Source: Diatrype stigma (Eukaryota > Ascomycota > Sordariomycetes > Xylariales > Diatrypaceae). Taken from it: 64,000 nucleotides of DNA. Position 1 is the first letter of the stretch, and every line of letters starts with the position of its first letter. The stretch lies in the NCBI GenBank assembly GCA_022225965.2, contig JAKJXP020000051.1, forward strand, positions 186,001 through 250,000, given 5' to 3'. Position numbers and translations under genes: made by a program. Below the pieces are notes generated by a model. That model was not told the origin of the DNA and searched no databases. It saw only the letters and a list, made by a program, of their open reading frames with translations. Of this stretch, positions 33,392 through 48,200 are shown one piece after another.

Positions 33392-34129
33392 ATGTCTGCT
33401 ACCGCGACACCATCCTCCTCCTCGATGGGTCCTCCTGGCAGCGGCGGCGTCGGCGTCGGCGTCGGTGTGGGCGTTGGCGTCGGCGGTCTCGGGGGAGAGG
33501 TAATGCCGGCGACACCGACAGCCATGACCACAGGGGCTCTGGCGCCACCTCCCGAGGGCATCTATCGCACCTTCGAAGACCTCCTGACCGCAGTTCAACG
33601 GGTAGCGAAGGACCAGGGCTACGGTGTGGTCAAGCTGCGCGCCAGCAACTATCGCGACGGCAAACCCACGCGCTACGATCTCGTCTGCGACCGGGGCGGC
33701 GTCAAGTACAACAGTACCGCCAAGAAGCGAAACCCCAGCACTCGCAAGGTCGACTGTCCCTGGAGAGCCAAGGCCGTCTGCGAAGTCCAGCTCGGTAACC
33801 AGTGGCGCTTCGCCGTTCAGGACGCGAGACACAACCACGAGGCGAGAGTCCCTGCCGCACCCCCGGGCCAAGAGAACACACCGATCGCGCAGAGCATCCG
33901 CAGCCTGACCAACAAGATGGACCGCATGAGCCATGACCTCAATCAAGGCTTCGTTCGGATCGAGGCCCGCCTCGAAGGCATCGAGAAACGGCTAGATGCC
34001 ATGGAGTCTCGCTTTGGCACGGTCGAGGCTCGCATGTCGGGCATAGATGGCGCAGGGCGGATGGACATCCCTATGGACAACCAAATGGACATGGGTGAAG
34101 GGTCCATGCTAGGGGCACCCGTCATGTAG
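33392..34129 (+). CDS. FAR1/WRKY-GCM1-like DNA-binding domain protein
   Basis: CDS of 245 residues from the first in-frame ATG (MSATATPSSSS). The frame stays open, without ATG, back to a stop at 33125 and encodes Pro/Gly-rich residues, so a spliced upstream exon may add sequence. A Gly-Val repeat lies at about residues 15-33. The domain at about 50-150 begins PPEGIYRTFEDLLTAVQRVAKDQGY and holds the zinc-ligand candidates C (LVCDRGG), C (VDCPW) and H-N-H (ARHNHE), the CCHH pattern of the FAR1/WRKY-GCM1 superfamily shared with MULE transposases. A coiled coil follows (SLTNKMDRMSHDLNQ to GTVEARM). It is probably a domesticated transposase-derived transcription regulator, nuclear, target unknown. 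Confidence 0.85.
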   Translation: MSATATPSSSSMGPPGSGGVGVGVGVGVGVGGLGGEVMPATPTAMTTGALAPPPEGIYRTFEDLLTAVQRVAKDQGYGVVKLRASNYRDGKPTRYDLVCDRGGVKYNSTAKKRNPSTRKVDCPWRAKAVCEVQLGNQWRFAVQDARHNHEARVPAAPPGQENTPIAQSIRSLTNKMDRMSHDLNQGFVRIEARLEGIEKRLDAMESRFGTVEARMSGIDGAGRMDIPMDNQMDMGEGSMLGAPVM

Positions 34130-34708
34130 CGCCCTGACGGCCCCGGTCCAAGCCCGTCTGCCCGTCCCGAGTCCGAGTTCGACGGGTTTAAGTCTTCTGG
34201 CGTGTCGGGTTTCAGCAGCAACGGTGACGGTCATGGGGATATCTAGTCACCACCCCCTGCGATTGATGGTGGTTCGGCTCCGGAAAAGCAAGTTAAGAAA
34301 CACTTGGTCTCTACGGCTTTATTATTACTGTTTCTAGTGTTATTATCTGCAGGTAATGGCAGGCGGCGAAGGGGAAACAAGGGATGGATTCAATCGTGCC
34401 AGGGCGTATGGAAAGGTATACTTACAAGTGCGTTGATCTTTCTTTCAGGCAAAAGGGAGGTACACGGAATTCTTTTTTTCTCGCCCAGCAGATACCCATA
34501 GTCCTAGCTAAGGGGCTTTGAAAGCATCAGAGTACCAACACCGCATTGTATATGTGCATCTAATCACCAGTCCACCCCCAATGTTCTATTGTGAGGAGTC
34601 CAGTTCGATGTGCCTGTCCAAGCCTGCCAACCGAGATATGAATGCTGAAAGAATCCCGGTTATGATCAATAATACCGGGAAAGCTAGTAGTTCCCTGGTT
34701 TATGTATC

Positions 34709-34753
<45 letters not shown>

Positions 34754-34909
34754 CGCATTGATACTATGTACATATAGATCCCGTCTCACTCTAGGCCAAC
34801 CAGACCAGTTCACACGGCATTTGCATATGCAGACTACTCCCCGGTCAACCTCGGTGAAGCCACTACTTCCAATATATTTACAAGACTTCTAGTCAAATCG
34901 CACAATGGA
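34130..34909. other. Intergenic region with an (AC)n(AT)n microsatellite
   Basis: Between convergent genes (FAR1-like and xylanase). No coding signal apart from the microsatellite. Confidence 0.5.
34711..34753. repeat. Compound microsatellite (AC)14(AT)7
   Basis: Uninterrupted dinucleotide run with a switch from AC to AT at 34739. A possible Z-DNA-forming and easily melted stretch. Confidence 0.95.
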
Positions 34910-37748
<2,839 letters not shown>

Positions 37749-40293
37749 CTATGCATTATAGAGCAAGTTGTGCATCCAGGTTCGGATGGCTTCGTCAGGT
37801 TCGTCGGGGAATGTTTTCGTGATGCCTCTCTTGGCCTGCCGCAGCAGCGCCAGCAGGCTCGGGCGGTCCTTAGGATCGTGTCTCAGGCATTGCTGCAGCA
37901 CTTGTTTCAACTCGGGATCAACATATCTGAACCTGGCGTCTGTCGTGAGTAGCAAGTGGCAGTACGTGAGCGGCTCGGACGGGTCGAGCATGCTTGAATT
38001 CTGTCGCTGGGGAGGTATCGGTGGCCGTAACTTGGTGATGACGTTCCATAGAGTCTGTTCAACCATAATTAGAGTATTAGAGAGAAAAAACCTATATCTT
38101 CGACAATGTTGCAAGACTCATTTCCCCCGACTCACCAATGCTATGCCCCAGACATTCATTGGCGCACCGTAGTTGCCGGCCACCGGCTGTTCCGAGAGCT
38201 CCCATCCGATGGGTTCTTTGGGGGCTACATAGTCCCAATCAATACCAAATTGTTCCTATCAAGTAGTCTGCGTTAGTAATCCATGAAAATAGGACATTTC
38301 GGAAAACAACACTTACGGGAGCAAAATACCCTTCTTTCGCTTGAAAACGCTTGTTTTGGTAATATGCGCTGCAACGATTGTTAGCTGGAGTCTTTGGGGT
38401 GATGTGGTGACAATGGGATGGACATACTTGGACTTGTTGGGCTTGACATTCATAGCGACCCCAAAGTCTGCGAGCTATTAATTGACACTGGTCAGCCTAC
38501 GAATATGGTAAGACAGCCTCATTAGTACACTCAGAGGAGTGAGTCCTATCCCCTTCTTTTCTTCCTGCATTTACCTTAAGCCTAGGAGCTAGAGTGTGTT
38601 CATCGTCTGCCGCATCCACGCCGAATCCGGCAAGGAATACTGTAGCGCGTTAATTTTGTTCTGAACAGTATTTCACCTGCGGTACCAGGTAGGGAAATCT
38701 TCAACGAACGCCCTGATGCACTTACCATTCCTAGGGTCGATATCGAAATGGACCATCCGCTTTCCAGCCCATCTGCGCCTGGGCCCAGGCACGTCCTCCA
38801 CGAGATCTCCGTTGATGATCTTCCCGACTTGGTCCCTGTCGTTGTCGAGGGAGAGTGACGCAATTTCGGTAGCGAGAGGCTCACCCGTGTTCGGCTTTTC
38901 CCGCCGCCGGGGATGGAACTTCCGAGGAGGGTACCTATTTCAGCCCCTTTTTTTTAGCAATGTGATCAAGGGTAGGTGGGCAGATAGGCAGTGACTTACT
39001 CCATAGCAACGCAGGCGCGCACCACTAGCAACCAAACCAATAATAATCAGCCTCGGTATGGAGGAGCAAGTATTCAAGGAAGTGAGGAAAGCACGAAAAA
39101 GCCAAAGGTCCCCTAGGTTAAGTAGGTAGGTAGTCCAACTCACAACACAACCAGAAAGACCACAGGACGCGGTTTGGGGCCATTAGATCCCTTTCGTTCA
39201 TCTTGATGATGAACTTCTCCAGATCGCCGTTCTCCGCGAATTCAAGGAGCAGGTAGTCCTTGTAATCGAGCTGGAACCTGGCCACGTTGCCGGCCATGAG
39301 TTCCACCCCACGCGCCCGCTGCTCGAGGAGGGAATCCCGTATTTCGAGCGCCTCATTGCACCTAGCGGTCTGCTCCCGCCTCCGCTTGCGCCGATCCAAA
39401 ATCTTCTTGCGCATCACTGGGTCCGCCAGCTGTGCTCTCCGCGTCGGCCCGGGCGGGGGAGGCGCGTCGTCGCGGCTTTCCTCGCCGCTGGAACTGCCCT
39501 CGGCGGCGCTGGAGTCGTATTGGTCGGGCATCACGAACTTGTATTTTTCCTGCTGTAGTCCGACCGACGCCGGGTCAATGAGCTGGATGCAGTGCGCCGC
39601 GCGGGCCAGTTGCTACGAGCAGGGTCATGTTATATTAGCATACGTAGCCGGCAGGAGGACCTGATATATCAGGGTTCTGTTTTTTCGACTTTCTTGCTCA
39701 CTCACCCGAGTCGCCTTCCTCTCTTGGCCGATATCCTCGTCGACCCAGCCCTCCAGCGCGATCTTCAGCACGATATTCATGGGGGTCGCGTCGCGGGTCT
39801 TAAATTGGATAGTCAATCCGAGCCCCCCATAACCAAGCGGGCGGACGAAGTCGAAGGGACCCTGTGTCAGAAACCAGTTCTTGGCCTCGTGGAAGCGGGT
39901 GCGCGCCCTGACAAACCCCGGGTCGTTGTCGTGGGGCGAGTTGCCCAGGAGGCTGGGCATCTTCCTGCCCCGGAGGATCTGCTGCTCCCGGCTGACTGCC
40001 ACTTTACCGCTCCGGATAGCAGGCGTGCCATGGCCGACCCTCGGAAAGGGCCTCGCCATCCACTCATCCCGCATGTACGCGTACTCCGTGGGGCCGTACG
40101 GCCCTGTGCCATGCAGCCGGTACTGCTCGAACCGAAAGTTCTCGGCCCGCACCTCCTCCTCGAAATTCTGCGGCTTGTTCCGCTCGACAAAATTGCTAGC
40201 AGCAGAACCGTTACCGCTACCGCTACCGCTTCCGCTACCACCGCCACTGCCACCATTGCCGCCATTCCCACTGTTGCCGCCACTGCCGGACAT
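37749..40293 (-). CDS. Divergent protein kinase-like protein (nine exons, fungus-specific type)
   Basis: Exons 40293..39706, 39612..39144, 39024..39000, 38934..38726, 38639..38575, 38474..38428, 38368..38317, 38255..38136 and 38054..37749, giving 626 residues with every phase closing. The N-terminus is a Gly/Ser-rich repeat. The kinase fold includes the Gly-rich loop (RPLGYGGLG), Lys177 (NIVLKIAL), the hinge (LLLEFAENGDLEKFI), a catalytic loop H423-F-D425..N430, DFG at 455-457 (LADFGVAM), the APE-type segment (YFAPEQFG) and the F-helix NVWGIAL. The HRD arginine is Phe, so it is a non-RD kinase. About 100 residues with a charged, Pro-rich loop are inserted between Lys177 and the hinge. Exon 3 has only 25 nt. 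Substrates are unknown. Confidence 0.88.
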
Positions 40294-41404
40294 TGTGTGT
40301 GTTATTTAACGAGTCGTCACTTCACATTGATGTTTTTCCCCTGGGGGCTTTTCCCCTTCAACATCCACTTTTCCCCTTATTTATTTCTCCATTCGAAAAA
40401 TAGGCAGGCAAAGATAAGTGACGTAGGGAAAATGATCGAATAACAACTAGGTACCTCACGCCCTGGTATGATTTGAGTACAGTAGTAACGGTCGTGGAAC
40501 TGGGTAGCTTGAATGTTACAAAGATAGTAGGCGCTTCTGCTTCTAGGTTCCGGAAACGGCACGTCAATGAAAGCCAGTACCCGGGAATGGCATGTCAAGG
40601 TCAGTTCCTCATTTCATACATACCAAGACGCCGTTAAGTGATGCAATTGCTGCCACGGTCTATCTGGACTACAAAATAGCAAACATACAGATAAGGAAAG
40701 GAATTCTACTGTGGCGAGTGAGGTGAGGCTATGATTGACTCTTTATTAATGCAAGAAAAAATGACCAAGCAGGTACCAAGTAGGTTCACCACGCCTTCAA
40801 GCACTATTGTAAACGACGAGTCTCGCTTGATCTCGCCTCGGCTTTGGCATTGGTATTCAGTAACTATGCTATTAAATGGCTATCCGGACTAATGCTATCA
40901 TACCCGCCACCATGCATGCAAGTGATTCATTCAACCCTTTTGGAAGGCCACAACTCCGATCCAATATAAAGCCACCTTCCAAAAGCCAATGAGCAAAGCC
41001 ACGGCAGTCTGCGCTGTAGTCCAAGAGTCTCGCCCGACCACCGATGCCGCCAGGCTGCTGACCGTATGGAATGCACCTGTCCCATCCCGATCCAGGCCGA
41101 ACTAAGAGATACCGTACAAGAGGACCTCCCTGATTCCAGCCTGCGGGCTAGTGATGTTTTGAACTTTTCGTTAATGGTATCGATGGTATCTGGGTATCAC
41201 AAAAACAGTCCGCGTGTAGAGGGGGAACCACACCCCAATAAAATGAGAAACACCCTCGCCAGATTATTTCATACCAATTCCACCTCAATCGACTCATATA
41301 CGTCATGGGTGTTGATTGGAACCCTCATCCGTATTCGTGTCCTTCTTTGCTTGCCCATTTTCCACCCAGAGTGCCCACGGCATCAGACAGGCGAAAGGGA
41401 GCAA
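40294..41404. other. Intergenic region between kinase start and arrestin stop
   Basis: 1.1 kb. No supportable gene. The kinase promoter lies near 40294-40700. Confidence 0.45.
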
Positions 41405-44230
41405 CTAGCTTCTCCGTTGTTGTATCGCGCCGGTGATGTCTAGTGCCATGGCCGTCGTTGTTGGACGCTGGATCTCAAGACTTCTACTTGGAACGAGGCG
41501 TCCGCCTGGGGTCCGCGGGTGAGGAACATTGACGCGCCCGCTTCGTTCGGTAAGTCGATTCGGCGTGCTGATATCTTCGTCTGTATCGGAGTCGACATCG
41601 TCATAGTCAGCTAACCGCGCGAAGTAGTCAGCTAGCCCGTCGACGCTTGGCGTGCCTACTACCACGTCGTATTGCGGTGGCGGCGTGGGCATCGGAGGGG
41701 GTGGATCGTCGGCGTCGAACGCTGGAGGGTTGAAACTCGGATACCGGAGCAGGTGTACCGGGCGCGAGGCCCGCTGCATTCCCGTCATAGACCGCTGGAC
41801 AAGCTGCGCACCTGCTGCCGTCGGATGCTGCTGCAGATGAGCTGCAGGTGGTGGGGCGAGTCCGGCAGAGTCCGAGATGGGCTCCACGGGAGGGATAGTG
41901 CCTGTGCTTGACGCCGGACTCGGGTTCGTAGCAACAATCTCGGCATCGGGGCAGCCGCAGGTTGATTGTTGCCGGTAAGTCGGTTGTTCAGCACCCGAGT
42001 ACTCGGGTAGCGCCGTGTTGGCATGCGTAGCACGGCAATTGAGGACGGTGAAGGGAGAGTCGATGCTGATCTCGAAATGGCGCCGGCGCTTGCCAGCGGG
42101 ATCTTCCGGATCAATTCGGGAGATGCGCATAACGATCTGAGACAAAGGCGGTCAGCTGACTAGAACACCGGGGTTATGCCAAATTGAGGAACTCACCTTT
42201 ATCCAGTGGAAGACGTTCACGTTCTTCCAACTGCAGTCCGGATTTAAGCGCAACGTCTTGTCCTTGGCCATTTGTTCACAGGTTGGTATCTGGACGTTCA
42301 TCTCCATCTCCGTCGGTCCCCAGTAGGATTCCAAACCCAAATCCAAGTCTCCAAGGAGATTGTCGGCTGCGTCAGGTAATGGCTGCGGCGCTGTATGCGC
42401 CCTTGAGGCCTCGTAGCTTCTTCGCCTCTGTGCTGCCACCCGGGCCTCGTGCCGCTCATCGGGAGAAAGCTCGCCGCCGCTCAAGACTCGGATCTCAGAC
42501 GCTTCGTACTGCCTATCGAGAGGCTTTCCCGCGGCCTTCTCCAAGAGAAGGATTTTCCGGCCGGGATCTTTCCGCGTAACGCGCCTGTCGTTGGTCCAGT
42601 ACTCGATAGACTCCGTCACGAAGACTTTGAGCTTGTGGACCTGGACCTTGGCCAGCGGTGTGAGCTTGAAAGCTATTGGTATCTTACTGCCAATGGGAAA
42701 AGACTTCCCGGAGATCATTATGTCGTAGTGAAGCTGATCTTCCCACTGCCTACTTATGGAAATGGGTTCGGTCATTTCTAGCGATAGCTGGTCCGGAACG
42801 CGCACCAGCAAGACCTCCTTGGTCCCATGCAAATTGGGTTTGAACGCGCCGGTTCGCTCGACAATAGTCTCCAGCTCCCACTTGACGGACCCGAACTGCA
42901 GCTTCGTCGTCTCCAGTTGGTGGTGATCAATGGGCAATTCAAAGGTGTATTCGTAAGTGCCCGGGTAAAAGACCTTGTAGCCTTTCGGTTGCGTAGTTTG
43001 CGCGTTCGCATTCGGAGTGTCGCTTTTGCCAAAGCTCCGCGCCTGCACCGACTGTAGCGAGAGCCGCTTGAACTCTTTGGCCGTGAGACTACTATTCGAC
43101 CTATCCCGCAATGCTACCGATGTCGCCGACGGGGCAGGCGATAAATTTCTCGTTCTCACGAGCGTAGTCGCACTAGGCTTGAATTGCGATTGTGCATCGG
43201 GGCTGCTCCGTAGTGAATACGTGCATTGGTTCCCATAGTCCGTCTCCCAGGCTTCGTGCATAGCATTGAAGAACGTAAGTACCTGAGTCCTGAGCGATTC
43301 CTCCTCGAATTGGTCGACCTTCATCGGAGGTATACCTTCGGGCCATTCGGTCCGCGCCCTACCAGAAAGTTTCAGCGTCACGGACTTAAGCTTCACATTT
43401 TTAGTAACGTTGAGCTGCAACTTTCCCCGCAACAATGCAGTCGAGTTGGCCGATTCGTGGCGCACATGGCCGTCATGCTCGAAACCAGTGAGGAACACGC
43501 TGGGCTCAGCAAGGATGATAGAGCACGACAGTCCGCTTCCGGACGCCACCGGCTTAGGAACTTCGGTAACCGAGCTCATTACGCTCTTGGCCGAACGGAC
43601 CGACATAATGCTGTTCCGGTGCGAATGGCTCAAGGCTGCGCTGAGCATCGGGGACCTCCTGGACTCCATCATTGTCGTTGCGGTATCGGGTAGTAAAGAT
43701 AGTGTGCCGCGCGATGGGAGTGCGATCATAGACGTCGGCCGCGGTCTTCTCGGAGTTTCTTCCGGGTTCGGTCTCGAAGTGGCGGCCACGCTAGCAGGTC
43801 GGGCAGCGTCGATCGTTCCGTGCTGGGAGAAATGCGACTTCAAAGGCCCAAGTACCCTCTCGAAAACACGTCTTGTGGAACGGCTTGAGTGCTTGTTCTC
43901 GTTTCTGGGCCGCTCTTCGCTCTGCGCTCCCCCTCCTTCCCCGTTTTCTTTCCTCTTCCCCTTCCCTTTCCCCCTTTTCGACTGTAGCGGCCTCCTGGAG
44001 GGCCTAACTACACCGTCTGGCCTGAGCTCCGAGGGGATGTAACCTGGGGGGTACGAGATGACGTGTATAGACTGAGGCCTTCGCTGTCGGGGCCGAATGT
44101 GTGGAGTCGGAAACCTGGGCTGCTGCCGGTTCCTCCGCTCTCCCGCTCTCGGCCTGTAGAAGATATTTCCAGTCAGAGGAGAATCGCAACGGCTCTCCAG
44201 GCGTTGTTGATTTGGATCGGCGTCTGTCAT
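41405..44230 (-). CDS. ART-type arrestin (alpha-arrestin ubiquitin-ligase adaptor)
   Basis: Exons 44230..42197 and 42136..41405, giving 921 residues. The intron has GTGAGT, a branch site resembling GCTGAC and TCTCAG, phase 0. A long basic, low-complexity N-terminus (about 1-225) precedes the arrestin N-domain (SIILAEPSVFLTGFEHDGHVRHESANSTALLRGKLQLNV...) and the arrestin C-domain (HYDIMISGKSFPIGSKIPIAFKLTPLAKVQVHKLKVF...). Candidate Rsp5/Nedd4-type WW-binding motifs are PPQY (831-834) and LPEY (721-724) in the disordered C-terminal tail. Such proteins link plasma-membrane transporters to ubiquitination and endocytosis. The N-terminal extension before the arrestin fold is unusually long. It could be an Aly/Rod/CreD-type adaptor, but I cannot decide which. 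Confidence 0.9.
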
Positions 44231-45071
44231 GGTCGTAAGTTAGAACTACTAGAACTACCAAAACTCTAGAAGTAGCCACGCTTATGCAAGCCAAAGCATG
44301 AAGCACGCTGGTATTGGCAGACAACGTGACGTTGCAAGCTCGGTGACTGCGAGTGTGTTCCAATGATGGCCGAATACAGCATGCTTGCCCAAAAACAGTG
44401 ATGCTAGGGGTTCAGGGGTGTAGTGATAATGACGGTGACAACAATTAGGCGAAAGCTTCAGTGAGTCATGTCTCTGAGTAGCAACATAGACAATGGAATT
44501 ACTCGAGACACGGAAAGGTACTGGCCAAAATCGGCCAAGGGTGTAAGATGTAAGCAAGGAGTAGTTGCGATACACCGAGAAATGATGCTCAAATATCGTA
44601 GGTGAGCAGAGGTGAGGCAAGGTGACGGGTCATCGAGGAATAACACACAAAAATGGGAGAAGCAGTAGTTGTACGTGCGGTAAGGAGGCGAGTGGGTGGA
44701 GGTTGGTAGGCTTAAAACAAGAATATAGCAACGAGGTAGCGACGAGAAGCTTAGGGTATAGGGAGAAGGGTATATACCTAGACGTATGTATGGGGAAGAT
44801 GGATGAATGAGCGAATGAATGTGAAATGGCGGGATGGATGTTGCATGACCTACATGGGCACGATGGGTAACCACGACACTAAAAACTTAGGTAACATCGA
44901 GGAATGGGAATGGGAAAGGGCATGAGCATGGGGCATGGAGATGAACAAGGGCAGGGACATGGGGAAGCGGGAGATAGGAAAACGAAAAGCGGAAGGGGGG
45001 GGACCTACTACGACAAGGCGATTCATAACAATTTTCATTATGGTTAGGCGCGTGCACATCAACGAGCAAGG

Positions 45072-45095
45072 CAAGTCAAGTCAAGTCAAGTCAAG
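45072..45095. repeat. (CAAGT)n pentanucleotide repeat
   Basis: Four full CAAGT units and a partial fifth, followed by related AAGTGCAGGTGCAAGTGCAA-type sequence up to 45170. Confidence 0.85.
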
Positions 45096-45245
45096 CTCGA
45101 GTCCAGCCCAGTCCAAGTCGAGTTCAAGTGCAGGTGCAAGTGCAAGTTGCAAGTGCGAGCGAGTGCAAGTTCCAACCACGTCTCCGGACTCATCAGACAC
45201 GCACGCACGGGAGGTTCGGGGTTGTGGTACCAGCCTGCCTGTGAA

Positions 45246-45299
45246 CCTGTGCCTGTGCCTGCGCCTGTGCCTGTGCCTGTGCCCGTGCCTGTGCCCGTG
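45246..45299. repeat. Hexamer array CCTGTG (nine copies with substitutions)
   Basis: Nine adjacent hexamers: CCTGTG in six, CCTGCG in one, CCCGTG in two. Confidence 0.9.
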
Positions 45300-48200
45300 A
45301 ATGTGAACAGCAGGCGGTGCGGTGATATAGTTGGCAAGGTAAGGTAAGCTATAAGCTATAACGCTAGGTATAGCCCAAAAGTACCTAACATAGCCTTGTT
45401 ACGTATGTATGTATCTGGGATATAACAGAACTCGATCTGGGAGAGGATGAGGTGAGGCGGGCGAGAGAAAGAAAGCAGCGAAGCAGCGAAACAGCGAAAA
45501 AGCGCAAAAGCGAGATTCCTGCCTGGTATTGGTTGTATGTATTGGAGGGTAACTCCCGGTTGGATGTCCCGCTAACTACCGACTACTTCAGACGTAGTAG
45601 GTATGTAGTAAGAGGTAGTAAGTAGTTGCTAAGTTGTGAGTACGTAGTTGGTGAATAGTTGGTGATGGTAGCTAGACTGGGCTGACTGGCGACAGTAGGT
45701 ATTGTACTTGTACCTACCTAGGTAAGCTATAGTTACTCCTTCTATGCCCATATGCGCATAGGTTATATTCACTAGACCCTGGAGGTAGGTAAGCTTTGCT
45801 GATCTCAGATTGGTGTTAATGCCGACTCGCCCGCTCACTCACCTGCTTTCTGCTACATACCTAAAGGTACTTAGTATCCAGCATGTTAGCTAGCCCGTAT
45901 AAACTCATAGCAACCTCGAAGTATAGATATGTAGGTAGGTGGAATGTATGCATGCCTGAATAAGGCAACTGTTTGCGTCGAATAGCCTATAGCCTATGGC
46001 CTGGGCAAGAGGCAGGTAGGTATGGCATGGTATAGAAGACTTCGGGAACGTGGGAACGTGATGTACCGGCTGAAATAGTTACACGCACATGCAGCCATAC
46101 ATAAAGATAACCCTCGAGTAGGTATTACATTGAATATTACATAAATCCTCATGCAGAGCTACCTAGCAGGCTATGTAGCAGGCCTGGGCCGGTATTGTAC
46201 ATGCCACTTAGTTAGCCGTGTACGAAATGGTCAAGTGGGTTTATACTGCGTCAATGTGGACATGAATGGAGCGAATTAGGAGAGAGGATGGGTTGTGCTC
46301 GGGGTTCGGTAGTCAATCGTCGGTCCAAGGCTCCTCCTGTGCCTCCTGATGAGAGATGAGAGCAGAATATTGAATATACTACGTACTGACTATTGGCTCG
46401 TCCATGCGCTTGACTGGCAGAGATGTCGGTGGGGTGGGATGACCAGCGATTAACTGTGTTTCGAACCGGTGCCTCCGCCGCGGTCTTGTGAGTGGCAGCT
46501 TGGATATTTCGCTTTTCCTTTCGGGACTTTCGGGAAAAGAGGGAGATGTGTGAAATATTTGAAATAATCATAAGGGTTAAGTAAGTAGGTAGGTAGTATT
46601 CTGCAAATGAACCACGCATCTTTGACTAATACTTGATACCTTAGCATCCGACGAATGGCTATGCTGTCCGAGTGGGACCGTTCGAGTGCGAGTTCAAGAG
46701 CAAGAACTTCCAATCCGTGCTAGCTTGCCTATGACGAACTCCCTGGCTCTCGAGTCTCGACTTCCTGACCTCCTAGGCCCGGATGACTGGTGATTTACCT
46801 ATGATGTATTCGCACAGCAAGTGCGGAGGGAATCCCTGGAACCTTACCTGTCATTCATACATCGGCTTGGCAGCTTGGCTAGAGCTAGGTAGTACACACC
46901 ATGCAGTCCAGACGAAGTTGCTACGTACCTACCTACCTACCAGCCTACCTAGGTATGTAGGTACCTATTGCTATAGAATACAACTCTGGAATGTTGTCCC
47001 TGGCCAGTCCTGTGTATGATATACCGAGGTAATGTACATTCAGAATCTACATATAGATATTCGTTCTAGTTAGGTGCTTACATGTAGTTAGGTGTATTGG
47101 GTACATACGCACTGAGGTATGGTCTATTAAAGATTGATCGGGCATGTCCTATCAAGGCTGGAATCCAGGTTGGCATCAAACGGCAAGAAAGGCAGAAGAA
47201 CACAATGTTGAGACAGATGCTTACGCGCGCGTCGTCTGGTCATATGTGGATCAGCAACTCATAGCGCACGGGTTGTTATTCACTGCCTTAATTTAGTTAA
47301 CTACATATTGACCTATTTATCGACTGCCAGACATCAATGGATCAGTGGATTAGGCTTCTACTTATAAGTCATGATTAAGCTTGCGTAATGAGCGGGGATG
47401 TAACTCTAGATATGTAAATGCAAGATTGGAGCTATCTACGGCTGTTCTTCGTCCTTCCGAACAGACACTGACGATATGGAGAGCTAGTTACTGCCTGGGT
47501 TGGTTATGTAGCGAGACTACGGGGGACGTGAAATGGTAGAATAGCATACATAGCAAGGAGAAACATAGCAAGAAGAATACATCACAAATAGAGGCATTTT
47601 CCGGATTACCACTGCCACCACCAAGAGGCGAGACAAGAACAAGACGATTAGATCAGGTTCCGGACGGAATTGGAAGTCAAGCGGGCGGGCCAAACCTAAA
47701 GCAGAGCAGAAAGTAAAAACAGAGGCGGGGGATTTGAGTTCAGGCCCCATCAGCGCACATCAACGGTGACGCTTGCGGCACAGCCGCCGGGACATACCTT
47801 AAATCTCGTCCAATCAAGGCGCCGAGTACGGGGTATGGGCAGAATGGGAAAGAATAGCATGGGACACCGGAAGTCTTGAACTGCTTAAAAAACTAATAGT
47901 GTGAGAACAGAGAACAGGAACGAAGGGGCGGTGTGATGACTGCATAGTCAACCGCCAGAACGACCACAAGAATTGGATACGTGAGCTCCATATCTCGCTC
48001 TAGTCGAGTCAGCAGATGCGTTCAATGCATCGATTGCATGCCTATGCGTGAGTTATGTGGAGGGGCAGAGGGGTTGGAGAGTGATCGCCTCGGAAGCCTC
48101 TCATCCATATCCATCTCATACTACGTATGTATGTATGTACATACCTGTAGGTAGGCAAAGGTGATGACTCCTTGTACATAGATACGACATGCTATCGCAC

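Noticed and set aside
46436..46500. Possible tRNA, because of a TTCGAA-type loop string
   Set aside because: Stem pairings for T-arm and acceptor do not form; no anticodon arm.
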